NCBI GenBank assembly: GCA_028285265.1
Contig: JANQPX010000013.1
Coordinates: forward strand, 124,001-188,000
Direction: 5' to 3'
DNA: 64,000 bases
DNA from: Geminicoccaceae bacterium
Lineage (GTDB): Bacteria; Pseudomonadota; Alphaproteobacteria; Geminicoccales; Geminicoccaceae
In this document: positions 15,111-23,956 of the stretch, in pieces
Position numbering within the stretch: the first letter of the stretch is position 1
How the letters are laid out: the number at the start of each line of letters is the position of its first letter
Notes under the pieces: model-generated
Told to the model about the DNA's origin: nothing
Seen by the model: the letters and a program-made list of their open reading frames with translations, nothing else
Databases searched by the model: none
Translations under genes and position numbers: made by a program

Positions 15111-16964
15111 TTAGAACTTGAAACGCAGCTCTGTTCGCACGCCTGCAGCGTCGTCTTCATCCTCCTTGATGGCGTAGATCGCATCGGCTCTCAACAACCA
15201 TGCATTACTCAAGGGAAGCTGATAGCGCACACCGGCCGCATACTGATCGCCGACGACCTTATCAAACGAACTTGAAAAGTCGTTCAGATCGCGCGACGCA
15301 GCCACCTCGAACACCAACTGCTGCTGCAGATCGAAGAGGTACTGAATACCAATGGCGCCGCCATAGGCATTCTGACCGGTGTCGTTCAGGAACGGAAACC
15401 CAGTCAACGCATCGCTCTCGAAGTTGATGCCCGTGTTCTTCAAGAGCCCCGTGGCATCCGCCGCTGGTACAGGCCGCTCGATACCGAGGAAGAAATTGGC
15501 GTAGGGCAAGAGCGTATAGGGCTTGCTGGTGATGAACGAGTTCTCGGCGAGAAGCATCACACCGTTTTGCTCGTCACCCCCTGCGCCGTTAACGCCGAAC
15601 TCGTCCTGCCCAAAGCTTGCAACGACACGGAGACTGTTCGAGAGCCAACCACCATAGCGCTTGGTAAAGGCCGCCGTCGCCGAGTGATAGTCCTGGCCGT
15701 CGAGATCATCCTCGCCATCGACATAGGCATAGCCAGCTTCGATATAGCCCTCCATCGTCTCGATGAAGGTCGCAATACCGTAGATGTTGACATTGCTGTC
15801 AGCAACATTACCGGCGGCATCGATGATGCCTGGTGCCGTCACCTTGTCGAAGCCGCCAAAAACGGTGACATCGGCGTTTGAGATGTCCAGCGCCGGACTA
15901 TTCATTGACGGAATCGCCGCCGCCCCGCCGATGAACGCGTCTTCAAGCCAGACACCGTTCTGGAAAAGCAACGGAATGAGACCGCCCGTGAACGGCAGAT
16001 CGATGCCGTTATACTCACCCGTGATACCGGCGGTGATGGCGCCAACGTCACCTTCGAAGAACGCCGTCTGTGGCTCGAAATCATACTCGAGCTCACAGTC
16101 ATCGATGCTGCCATCACCGTAGAACTCGCATCGCGTAAACTGTCCGTCCTCTTGCAAGGGCTGGAACAGGGCGTGCAGCCGCTCGGTCGCTGTCAGGCCA
16201 AGATCCACGTCGAGATTGGCGCGTGTGGCGATCTGAGCGACTTCGTCACCATTCCCGTTGTCATTGTAAGCAACCGCCGTCCGCCAATCGCCGAAGACAT
16301 ACAGGTGGCCAAAGACCAGATTCTTCTGACCGACGATATTGGTGCCCTGGCCCAACGGGCCGACTTGGTAAAACGGCGTGCCCAATTCAACGATAGGGCG
16401 CTGGGCATCAACGGCCGTCTTGCCACCGTAAATGTTGACCTGCGCTTCCTGCTCGTAAGGCTTATCCTCATAATCTGGATCGGCCTTGAAGGCAGAACTG
16501 TCAAACTCGACCTTTCGAGCACCCGCACCGATCACCGGTTCGCCCGCGGCAAGGATGATGACAGGCCAAGGCCCGTTCGGCGCCCTGACAGCCTGCGGCC
16601 CAAGAACCGGTTCCTGAGACCGGAGAGGAGCGCCTGGCCGACGCAACACCCTCAAGGGAGCTGCACTCAGCCGTTGGCTCTGCACTGTCGAAAGCCGCCT
16701 TACCGGCGGTCCTTCGACGTCACCCGATCCTTCGATCGCACCGTTCAGCTTGCGCGTTGGTTCGATCGCCTTCGTCTTCTCCACCCCGGCCACGACCGCA
16801 TCCGGGCGAGGTGGTAACGGCATGACATCCGTACCACCGGCCCCGGCCGGGAGGGTAACCGCCATGGCCAAGGCCATCGCGGTACTCCCTAGAGTGATGT
16901 TGGAAAACGAAGGTTGGAACGGAGACTTTCGATCACCGTTATTGGACATCAATTTCAACAGCAT
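15111..16964 (-). CDS. Outer-membrane beta-barrel protein paired with a multiheme cytochrome
   Basis: A 617-residue exported protein of no named family. A signal peptide spans about residues 20-43 (FSNITLGSTAMALAMAVTLP ending in AGA). A Pro/Arg-rich linker of about 100 residues follows. The rest alternates short hydrophobic strands with acidic loops rich in Gly, Asn and Asp (for example VNIYGIATFIETMEGYIEAG and LVFEVAASRDLNDF). The last strands (VRYQLPLSNAWLLRADAIYA and RTELRFKF) end in Phe, the usual C-terminal signature of an outer-membrane barrel. Its start codon overlaps the end of the pentaheme cytochrome gene by 26 bases, so translation is probably coupled. A shorter start at 16949 is possible. 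The role is inferred from the pairing: a porin or sheath for the cytochrome. Confidence 0.72.
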   Translation of the reverse strand: MLLKLMSNNGDRKSPFQPSFSNITLGSTAMALAMAVTLPAGAGGTDVMPLPPRPDAVVAGVEKTKAIEPTRKLNGAIEGSGDVEGPPVRRLSTVQSQRLSAAPLRVLRRPGAPLRSQEPVLGPQAVRAPNGPWPVIILAAGEPVIGAGARKVEFDSSAFKADPDYEDKPYEQEAQVNIYGGKTAVDAQRPIVELGTPFYQVGPLGQGTNIVGQKNLVFGHLYVFGDWRTAVAYNDNGNGDEVAQIATRANLDVDLGLTATERLHALFQPLQEDGQFTRCEFYGDGSIDDCELEYDFEPQTAFFEGDVGAITAGITGEYNGIDLPFTGGLIPLLFQNGVWLEDAFIGGAAAIPSMNSPALDISNADVTVFGGFDKVTAPGIIDAAGNVADSNVNIYGIATFIETMEGYIEAGYAYVDGEDDLDGQDYHSATAAFTKRYGGWLSNSLRVVASFGQDEFGVNGAGGDEQNGVMLLAENSFITSKPYTLLPYANFFLGIERPVPAADATGLLKNTGINFESDALTGFPFLNDTGQNAYGGAIGIQYLFDLQQQLVFEVAASRDLNDFSSSFDKVVGDQYAAGVRYQLPLSNAWLLRADAIYAIKEDEDDAAGVRTELRFKF

Positions 16965-18666
16965 AGGGGTGAATGTCCACCATCCACTGGTTCATGGCCT
17001 GCTCCATCTCGATCGTCGCTTCGACGAAGCGCATGAAATAGATCGGCTCAGCGCGGCTACGGAGACGAACCGATAAACGATAGGTGCCTGGCTCGGTCAT
17101 GGCGCTTGACGGCACCGTGTACTCAGCCTTCCGGGTGCCAAGCGGCGGTAAAGAACGACCCTCCATACGGATAAACGGAGGATGGTTGAGCACTGTCGTC
17201 GGCACCGCGCCCGGACGCAGATGTGGCAGAGGATCAACGTCGAAGTTCACCGGCAGTGGCATCTCGCGATCCGTCCCCTTCACGTTCGTGGTGAGGAACT
17301 TTGTCTGCAGGTTCCAGAGTTGATCGTCATGCTCAATCTTGCCCGCCGCAACATCCATCGAGTGCAAGTCTGCCATATCGCCATAGCTGTCGACATAACC
17401 CGACTCCCACACCCGCTCGCCGCTTGGGCTCGTGAGCGCGACGTTCAGCCAGATTTCCGGCTGGGCACCAAGCGAGCCAGACGGCAGATTGTGACCGGAG
17501 TTCGTGTTGGTGACCTCATAGAAGAAGCTAAAGGACTCACCGACCTCAGGCTGATCATCAAAGAACGGACCGTCGATCTTCGAGCCGTTGTTCATGATCT
17601 GCTCGCGCTGCTCTTTCTTCTCATCGAGCAAAGCAAGGTTATCCTCAACGATGAGCCATGCCTCTTCACGGTCAACCGGATCCTGCCAGGGCTCTGGGAA
17701 GCCGGACTCTTCGATCTCGCCATCGATGACAGCAATCTCAAAGTCCTCTGAACCCCACTCAGCACGGTAGTCGAACTGCAGCCACTCTTCGATCGTCCAG
17801 CGTTCCGCTTCTGGATTGTGCGGGAAGATGCCGGGATGAGCGATCGAATAGCCAGGTCCGAAGAACGAGTGATCGTGGTGATCGCGCTCATTACCGATCG
17901 GCTTGCCATTCACGATGGCAACAGGAGCCTTGTCATACCCGTCCGGAACACCCGGGTTCTTACCCATATGGCAGTCCTGACAGCTCACGCCTTCGTCAAA
18001 CGCCGGCGAGGCACGATACTGATCCCACACCACCTCAAGCTTGATATTCGGATGGACCGCGACCTGATGGCAGGACACACAGAATTCACTCTCGTTCAAC
18101 TGCGTAAACGCTTGCACTTCCGTGTGGCTCGGGATGCCTTCCTGATCAGGGCCCGTCGCGATGGGATATTCAGGATCGGCGACGACGTCTGCAAAGTTGC
18201 TGCCTTCGGCAACACCTTTGACCGGGGCATGAATGCCACCCGGCATGATGTGGCGAGCACCGTTGACCTTACCATATTCCTTAGCAACGCGGTGGCAGGT
18301 GATGCAGGTCACGCCCTCGCGCGCGATGCCACTCCGCTGCCAAAGCGCCGATTCACGCGCTTCGCCAAGCTGCGTGCCGATTTGCTGGTGGCACCGGACG
18401 CAAAACGCGCCGACTGTTCCCGACGACAATTCGTTAATCTTCTGCTCGAACTTGTGGAACATCGGCGAGATTGACGAGTAAGCGTGGTTCGAAACCGACC
18501 ATTGCCGATAGATCTTTTGGTGACATGTGCCGCATTGCGCAGCACGCGGGTAGGCATCCTGCGACAACAAATCCATGTGTGGATCGCCACCCTCAGTCGC
18601 CGCCCAGGCGTCGGCCGTCATGGCGCCGCATAGCAACGCCATCGCAAAACATAAGCTTCGAACCAT
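16939..18666 (-). CDS. Secreted pentaheme c-type cytochrome
   Basis: A 575-residue exported protein with a signal peptide (MVRSLCFAMALLCGAMTADA). Five CxxCH heme-attachment motifs occur at about residues 45, 89, 121, 196 and 229 (CGTCH, CVRCH, CITCH, CVSCH, CQDCH), with many extra His residues for distal ligation. The layout resembles the cytochrome c554 group of multiheme cytochromes. The last 200 residues are heme-free and beta-rich (ESFSFFYEVTNTNSGHNLPSG; YRLSVRLRSRAEPIYFM), probably an Ig-like domain. It should carry electrons in the periplasm or at the cell surface. I start at ATG 18666, which follows GGGGG at 5-9 bases; a longer reading from 18723 would hide the signal peptide. The next gene, an outer-membrane barrel, overlaps its 3' end. 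Confidence 0.88.
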   Translation of the reverse strand: MVRSLCFAMALLCGAMTADAWAATEGGDPHMDLLSQDAYPRAAQCGTCHQKIYRQWSVSNHAYSSISPMFHKFEQKINELSSGTVGAFCVRCHQQIGTQLGEARESALWQRSGIAREGVTCITCHRVAKEYGKVNGARHIMPGGIHAPVKGVAEGSNFADVVADPEYPIATGPDQEGIPSHTEVQAFTQLNESEFCVSCHQVAVHPNIKLEVVWDQYRASPAFDEGVSCQDCHMGKNPGVPDGYDKAPVAIVNGKPIGNERDHHDHSFFGPGYSIAHPGIFPHNPEAERWTIEEWLQFDYRAEWGSEDFEIAVIDGEIEESGFPEPWQDPVDREEAWLIVEDNLALLDEKKEQREQIMNNGSKIDGPFFDDQPEVGESFSFFYEVTNTNSGHNLPSGSLGAQPEIWLNVALTSPSGERVWESGYVDSYGDMADLHSMDVAAGKIEHDDQLWNLQTKFLTTNVKGTDREMPLPVNFDVDPLPHLRPGAVPTTVLNHPPFIRMEGRSLPPLGTRKAEYTVPSSAMTEPGTYRLSVRLRSRAEPIYFMRFVEATIEMEQAMNQWMVDIHPYAVEIDVQ

Positions 18667-19040
18667 TCGATCCCCCTCTTGAAAGGCGCAGAGCTCTCCA
18701 TTGACACGGACAGGCCGTGCCATCCCTCCTCTTCATCCGGCAAAACACCCGGATGTTGAATTCTCGGATAATTAACTGTGATCCATATTCGGTCGTATTG
18801 GCGGGTTAACAAATCCGTGGCGTGAAAATTCCAAAGGCTGCAGTGAAATTTTCTACAGTCACTAATTGGTTTTTCCTATCGACCGCTTATTCAAATCCTC
18901 GCAATGCGCGACAAAGACTTCGCACAGTTTCGTATCATACAGCTCGGCTTTTGAAATGGCCTCTTTGAGCCAAACAACTAAAAAAAAGTGCGATTTTAGA
19001 CCACAGGTTGTATTCAACCCCAAAGAAAACAATTCCAGAC
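18667..19040. other. Intergenic region upstream of the cytochrome gene
   Basis: An AT-rich gap between two minus-strand genes. It must hold the promoter of the cytochrome/barrel unit near 18700-18850. Its right part holds the 3' half of the predicted AEC transporter terminator. A 67-residue plus-strand frame at 18866-19066 spans poly-A and has no coding character. No RNA gene is seen. Confidence 0.5.
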
Positions 19041-19064
19041 TCAAAATGGTAAAATTGCACTTTT
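18980..19064 (-). terminator. Probable long-stem terminator of the AEC transporter gene
   Basis: On the minus strand, AAAAGTGC and ATTTTA (19064-19051) pair with TAAAAT and GCACTTTT (18998-18984), giving an 8 + 6 bp stem with one A-C mismatch. The second arm runs into a further T tract ending at 18980. The large loop contains a small hairpin (GGTTG/CAACC near 19004-19019). The first arm overlaps the last codons of the transporter gene. The orientation and U tract suggest a Rho-independent terminator, but the long loop makes this less certain. Confidence 0.45.
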
Positions 19065-20003
19065 AGAAAGCAACCATGCGATGATTGAAAGGCTGAATAG
19101 GGCAACGGCAGTTGAGACAAGAATAGCCGTAGCGCTGGTCTCCACAGCTGCTTTGTAGTGGGCTGCGAAGACATAGACATTGGCCCCCACGGGGCAGGCA
19201 GCGAACAACAAAGCCACATTGGCGGCAATCGGATCCAGGTCGAAGAAGAGCAGCACGACGATGACTACAAGCGGATGCACAATGAGCTTCATCGAAATCA
19301 TACCGACGATGGGGCCGACCTCCCCACCCGTTCGTCGCTGACCAATCGTTGCGCCGAGGGCAAAGAGGCCAGCTGGTGGCCCGGCCTGCCCGAGAAATGA
19401 GAGCGTCGTCTCGACCGGTACCGGCAACATGATCCCGAGCATCCCGACGCTAATGCCCAACACCATGGCAATGATCAGTGGATTGAACAACAAAGCGCGA
19501 CCGAGATTGCGAAAGGCCACCCGTGATGGCCTTGCAGCCGTCGAGCCGTTGTTGATCGTTGCGATCTCCAGAAGAACCGTAATCAGGCTAAAGACGACGA
19601 TATCCAGCGTGATGATCAATAACGCCGGCAAACCAGCACGCTCTCCAAAGAGGCCGAGAACCAAGGGAAGTCCAAGAACGACACTGTTCGAAAAGCTGGA
19701 GCCGAAGGCTTGGATCGTCATCTCGGCCATCGACTGACGAAAAAACCAGGCGCCGAGCAACAGCCCGCCAAGAAAGATTGGAAGTTGCGCGCTGAGATAC
19801 GCTAGAACGACGGGCCAATCGTCAATCGCCGACAGATCTTTGGCGGCCATCATCCGAAAGATGAAGGCGGGCATGGCGAAGGAAAACACAAAGGTGACCA
19901 GCGCTTGCAAGCCAGCGCCGCCAATGAGGTTCCGTCTGCCCGCGATAAACCCCAAAAGGATGACCGTGAACAGCGGCACAACGGACGTGACGATGCTTTC
20001 CAA
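19041..20003 (-). CDS. AEC (auxin efflux carrier) family transporter
   Basis: A 320-residue inner-membrane permease of the bile/arsenite/riboflavin-like fold. It has about ten hydrophobic segments in two inverted repeats. Characteristic segments are the first helix VVPLFTVILLGFIAGR, SSFSNSVVLGLPLVLGLFGE, the GPPAGLFALGATIGQR crossover region and the FAACPVGANVYVFAAHY segment of the second repeat. Bacterial members export or take up small organic acids such as malate and malonate; the substrate here is unknown. The start is TTG at 20003 without a strong ribosome site, so the exact N-terminus is uncertain. It is separated from the cox operon by the cox terminator. Confidence 0.9.
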   Translation of the reverse strand: MESIVTSVVPLFTVILLGFIAGRRNLIGGAGLQALVTFVFSFAMPAFIFRMMAAKDLSAIDDWPVVLAYLSAQLPIFLGGLLLGAWFFRQSMAEMTIQAFGSSFSNSVVLGLPLVLGLFGERAGLPALLIITLDIVVFSLITVLLEIATINNGSTAARPSRVAFRNLGRALLFNPLIIAMVLGISVGMLGIMLPVPVETTLSFLGQAGPPAGLFALGATIGQRRTGGEVGPIVGMISMKLIVHPLVVIVVLLFFDLDPIAANVALLFAACPVGANVYVFAAHYKAAVETSATAILVSTAVALFSLSIIAWLLSKSAILPF

Positions 20004-20043
20004 CGGTCAGATCAGCCGCCTGATCAAGAGAGCGCTCTCCAAA

Positions 20044-20072
20044 TGAAAAGGGGAGCCACGAAGGCTCCCCTT
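20044..20072 (-). terminator. Rho-independent terminator of the cox operon
   Basis: AAGGGGAGCC (20048-20057) and GGCTCCCCTT (20063-20072) are a perfect 10-bp inverted repeat with a 5-base loop. On the minus strand the stem is followed by a T-rich stretch. It lies 28 bases after the coxM stop. Confidence 0.8.
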
Positions 20073-20099
20073 CCGCATGAATGATCGTAGCTCAGCTGA

Positions 20100-20894
20100 T
20101 CACGATGCCGCGCTGACGGCTCGCTTTGCCATCACACCCACGAGATGCGCTCGGTAGTCCGCGCTTGCGTGAATGTCGCTATTGAGATTGCTGGCGCTCA
20201 CAGCAAGGCTGCCGAGCGCGTCAGCCGAGAAATTGCCGGAGAGTGCGCTTTCGGCATCGCTCAACCTGAAGACCGACGGCGCGGCTCCCGTGACCGCCAC
20301 GCGCGTTTGTCCACCGGTCTCAGCCACCATAACGCCAACGATCGCATAGCGACTCGCTGGGTTAGGGAACTTTTGATAAGACGCCTTCGATGGCTTGGGG
20401 AAGCTGACGGCTGTGATCAACTCGTCGTCATTCAGCGCCGTCTCAAACATGCCCGTGAAGAAGTCGTCCGCAGCGATCGTGCGCTGGTTCGTGTGCACGG
20501 TCGCATTAAGGCCAACAATTGCTGCGGGATAGTCCGCTGCTGGGTCGGCATTGGCGATCGAACCGCCGATCGTGCCCCGGTTCCTGACCTGAGCATCCCC
20601 GATATGACTCGCGAGTGCCGCAAGAGCAGGGATCTGGGACTTGACCGTATCCGAAGCCGCAACCTCGGCATGAGTCGTCATCGCCCCAATCTTGAGAGCA
20701 CCGCCCTCATCGCTGATCCCTTTAAGCTCAGCAACACCGCCGAGATCGACCACATCAGAGGGCGATGCGAGGCGTTGCTTTAATGTCGGGATCAGCGTCT
20801 GACCGCCCGCAAGGAACTTGCCGTCTTCCGCACCTTTCAACGCCGACACTGCGTCGTTGACCGCACCCGGTTTATGCACGTTAAATTCATACAT
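20100..20894 (-). CDS. coxM: CO dehydrogenase-type FAD-binding medium subunit
   Basis: The 264-residue flavoprotein subunit of a molybdenum hydroxylase. It passes electrons from the 2Fe-2S subunit to the quinone pool or another acceptor via FAD. Seen in the sequence: the FAD loop GKFLAGGQTLIPTLKQRLASP (32AGGQT motif), IGAMTTHAEVAASD, and the second FAD motif VRNRGTIGGSIANADPAADYPA. Both match the CoxM/CutM family. The ATG at 20894 follows a GGGGGG site 10 bases upstream. It is the last gene of the unit coxG-coxS-coxL-coxM and sits just before a terminator. Confidence 0.93.
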   Translation of the reverse strand: MYEFNVHKPGAVNDAVSALKGAEDGKFLAGGQTLIPTLKQRLASPSDVVDLGGVAELKGISDEGGALKIGAMTTHAEVAASDTVKSQIPALAALASHIGDAQVRNRGTIGGSIANADPAADYPAAIVGLNATVHTNQRTIAADDFFTGMFETALNDDELITAVSFPKPSKASYQKFPNPASRYAIVGVMVAETGGQTRVAVTGAAPSVFRLSDAESALSGNFSADALGSLAVSASNLNSDIHASADYRAHLVGVMAKRAVSAAS

Positions 20895-20909
20895 TGTGTT
20901 TTGGCCCCC

Positions 20910-23279
20910 CTATTCGGCCGCTTGACTGGTTTGATTGGCCTGCAATGCACGCCATACCTTCTCTGCCGTTGCCGGCATCTGGATCCGGGTTCCGATAGCG
21001 TCAGTGACGGCATTCATCACCGCTGGCGGTGAACCGATCGCCCCGGCCTCACCACAGCCCTTCACACCGAGTGTGTTGTGCGTACAAGGCGTCTCGGTGG
21101 TGGCCACTTCGAAGTTCGGGAAATTATCTGCCTTCGGCATGCAGTAGTCCATGTAGGACGCCGAAATCAGTTGTCCCGCGCTATCGTAGACGCAGTTCTC
21201 CGTCAGTGCCTGACCGATCCCCTGGGCAAGACCGCCATGGACCTGGCCTTCGACAATCATCGGATTGATCACCTTGCCAAAATCGTCGACAGCGACGAGC
21301 CGATCAATGGTCACCACGCCCGTGTCCGGATCCACCTCGACCTCACAGACATAGGTGCCAGACGGATAGGTGAAGTTCGCGGGATCGTAGAACGCGCTCT
21401 CCTCCATACCCGGCTCCACCAGCCCCTGCGGGATGTTGTGTGGAACATAGGCCTCAAACACCACTTCACCCAACGCCTTCGCTTTGTCGGTGCCGGCGAC
21501 AGTGAAGTTCCCGTCCTTGAACTCGATATCGGCCTCGGAAGCTTCGAGCAGATGAGCCGCGATCTTCTTGCCCTTTTCGATGATCTTGTCGGCAGCATTG
21601 ACGATCGCCTGACCACCAACGGCGAGTGACCGCGAACCATAGGTGCCCATGCCCACCGGCGTTTTGTCGGTATCGCCGTGGACGATCTCAACGTTCTCGA
21701 TGGGGATGCCAAGCTTGTCGACGATCAGCTGGGCAAATGTCGTGTCATGGCCCTGGCCATGGCTGTGGGTGCCGGTCATGACCTGGCAAACGCCGGTATG
21801 GGTGAAGCGGATCTTGGCACTCTCCCAAAGACCGACGCCTGCGCCCAGCGAGCCAACCACCGCCGACGGGGCGATGCCACAAGCCTCGATGTAGCAGGAA
21901 AAGCCAACACCCCTGAGTCTGCCCTTGGCTTCACTCGCCGCACGGCGCGACGCAAAATTCGCATAGTCCGCAAGCTGCAGCGCTTTGTCGAGATGGGCCT
22001 CATAGTTGCCGGTGTCATAGGTCAAGGCCACAGGCGTATCATAGGGGAACTGATCCGGCTGGATGAAGTTCTGCCGGCGCAGATCAGCAGGATCGCGTCC
22101 GATCTCCTTGGCCGCCGTCTCGACAATCGTCTCGAGAAGATAGGTCGCCTCAGGACGTCCAGCACCGCGATAGGCGTCGACAGGTGCTGTGTTGGTGTAG
22201 ACCGCGTCAACCGCGCAATAGATCTGCGGAGTCTTATATTGTCCCGCCAACAGCGTTGCGTAGAGATAGGTCGGCACACAGCTAGCAAAGGTCGAGAGAT
22301 AGGCGCCCATATTGGCCTTGGTGTGAACTTTCAAGGCGGTGAAGTTGCCATCCCCGTCCATTGCCAGTTCGGCATGGGTGACGTGATCACGCCCATGCGC
22401 GTCTGACTGAAAGCTCTCGGTACGCTCTGCCGTCCACTTGACCGGACGACCGATCGCCCTTGCCGCCAAGAGGCAGACACATTCCTCGGCATAAATGAAG
22501 ATCTTGGACCCAAAGCCGCCGCCAACATCGGGCGCGATAACCCGCAGCTTGTGTTCCGGGGCAACCCCGACGAAGGCCGCGATGACGAGCCTGGCGACAT
22601 GGGGGTTTTGCGACGTGGTGTGAAGCGTGAACTCCTCGCCAGCCGCCTGGTACTCGCCGATGGCGGCCCGAGGCTCCATCGCATTGGGCACCAGCCGATT
22701 GTTGATCAGATCGACCTTGGTGACATGAGCTGCCGCCGCAATCGCTTGATCGATGGCAGCCTCGTCGCCCAGCTCCCAGTTATAGACCGTGTTGCTCGCG
22801 ATATCGTCGTGGATCTGCGGCTGACCATCATTGTCGGCATCGGCTGTTGATACGCAGGCAATCAACGGACCGTAGTCGACCTCGACCAGTTCGGCCGCGT
22901 CTTTGGCTTGAGCGTAGGTCTCCGCCACGACACAGGCGACATGATCGCCGACATAGCGGACCTTCCCCTGAGCCAAGATCGGATGCGGCCCGGCTTTCAT
23001 GTCCGAACCGTCTTTGGACTTCACCATCCAACCACAGATCAAGCCCCCCCAGCCGGCCTCGGCCACATCGTCGCCGGTGAGCACCGCCAAGACACCGGGA
23101 GCCGCTTCGGCCGCCGCTTTGTTGATGCCGTTCAGGTTGGCATGAGGATAGGGCGAACGGACGAAATAAGCATAAGCCTGTCCCGGTCGATTGATATCGT
23201 CGGTGTATTTACCAGCACCTGTGATAAAGCGCTTGTCCTCTTTCCGACGTACTGCAGCGCCAATACCATTCTCAACCAT
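20910..23279 (-). CDS. coxL: CO dehydrogenase-type molybdopterin large subunit, form II motif
   Basis: The 789-residue catalytic subunit that binds molybdopterin-cytosine dinucleotide. Characteristic segments are DVGGGFGSKI, the active-site loop AYRGAGR at residues 369-375, THSHGQGHDTTFAQ, GTYGSRSLAVGGQAI and the catalytic-glutamate segment GVKGCGEAGAIGSPPAV near the C-terminus. True form I CO dehydrogenases carry AYxCSFR with a Cu-binding Cys. The AYRGAGR loop marks form II, whose CO activity is disputed and whose physiological substrate may be another small or aromatic compound. The gene lies 4 bases after coxS and 15 bases before coxM. Confidence 0.93.
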   Translation of the reverse strand: MVENGIGAAVRRKEDKRFITGAGKYTDDINRPGQAYAYFVRSPYPHANLNGINKAAAEAAPGVLAVLTGDDVAEAGWGGLICGWMVKSKDGSDMKAGPHPILAQGKVRYVGDHVACVVAETYAQAKDAAELVEVDYGPLIACVSTADADNDGQPQIHDDIASNTVYNWELGDEAAIDQAIAAAAHVTKVDLINNRLVPNAMEPRAAIGEYQAAGEEFTLHTTSQNPHVARLVIAAFVGVAPEHKLRVIAPDVGGGFGSKIFIYAEECVCLLAARAIGRPVKWTAERTESFQSDAHGRDHVTHAELAMDGDGNFTALKVHTKANMGAYLSTFASCVPTYLYATLLAGQYKTPQIYCAVDAVYTNTAPVDAYRGAGRPEATYLLETIVETAAKEIGRDPADLRRQNFIQPDQFPYDTPVALTYDTGNYEAHLDKALQLADYANFASRRAASEAKGRLRGVGFSCYIEACGIAPSAVVGSLGAGVGLWESAKIRFTHTGVCQVMTGTHSHGQGHDTTFAQLIVDKLGIPIENVEIVHGDTDKTPVGMGTYGSRSLAVGGQAIVNAADKIIEKGKKIAAHLLEASEADIEFKDGNFTVAGTDKAKALGEVVFEAYVPHNIPQGLVEPGMEESAFYDPANFTYPSGTYVCEVEVDPDTGVVTIDRLVAVDDFGKVINPMIVEGQVHGGLAQGIGQALTENCVYDSAGQLISASYMDYCMPKADNFPNFEVATTETPCTHNTLGVKGCGEAGAIGSPPAVMNAVTDAIGTRIQMPATAEKVWRALQANQTSQAAE

Positions 23280-23283
23280 TCGC

Positions 23284-23751
23284 TTAGCCCCTCATGTCAG
23301 CAGCAGCGGCCTTAATGGCCTTGACGATGTTGTGATAGCCCGTGCAGCGACAGATATTGCCTTCAAGCCATTCGCGGATTTCTTTCTCGGACGGATCAGC
23401 ATTGGTCTTCACGAGATCGACGGCACTCATGATCATGCCCGGCGTGCAAAAGCCGCACTGGAGTGCGTGATGCTCACGAAATGCCGCCTGCATCGGATGG
23501 AGATCCGAGCCGTTCGCCAGACCTTCGATGGTCGTCACATCAGCGCCATCGCATTGCATCGCGAGCGCGGTGCAGGCTTTGACTGATTTGCCGTCGACAT
23601 GGACCACGCAAGCGCCGCATTGGCTGGTATCGCAGCCAACATGGGTGCCGGTTAGTCCCATTTCTTGCCGTAGGAAATCCACCAAAAGCGTGCGCGGCTC
23701 GACCTCTTTCGTTACGGTCTTTCCGTTCACTGTCATCGAAACACTGGCCAT
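23284..23751 (-). CDS. coxS: CO dehydrogenase-type 2Fe-2S small subunit
   Basis: A 155-residue electron-transfer subunit with the two [2Fe-2S] clusters of the xanthine-oxidase family. The N-terminal plant-ferredoxin-type motif is [16 protein letters not shown] plus a further Cys in [12 protein letters not shown]. The C-terminal helical motif has [13 protein letters not shown] and [17 protein letters not shown] start at ATG 23751 ([11 protein letters not shown]), the usual family start; the longer frame to 23802 adds an Arg-rich leader without support. It is the second gene of the cox unit, after coxG. Confidence 0.94.
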   Translation of the reverse strand: MASVSMTVNGKTVTKEVEPRTLLVDFLRQEMGLTGTHVGCDTSQCGACVVHVDGKSVKACTALAMQCDGADVTTIEGLANGSDLHPMQAAFREHHALQCGFCTPGMIMSAVDLVKTNADPSEKEIREWLEGNICRCTGYHNIVKAIKAAAADMRG

Positions 23752-23956
23752 TCGCTCTCTACTCCCTGCTTCCCTGCGCCTATGGTTGGGGCTCTGTTCC
23801 AACTAATCCACTCGATGGACCTTGCAACCACTCCTGGGTCACAGGGTCTCATCTTCACGTTCTTTTGCCAAAGCTAGGAGAGCGGTCCTAGGCCGTCAAC
23901 GCGCTTCGACATTCACGTTCCGTTCGCCGGATGCGGACTTGATATCCATTACCGTC

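Noticed and set aside
21678..22406. 242-residue plus-strand frame
   Set aside because: Antisense to coxL, whose minus-strand sequence has unmistakable family motifs.
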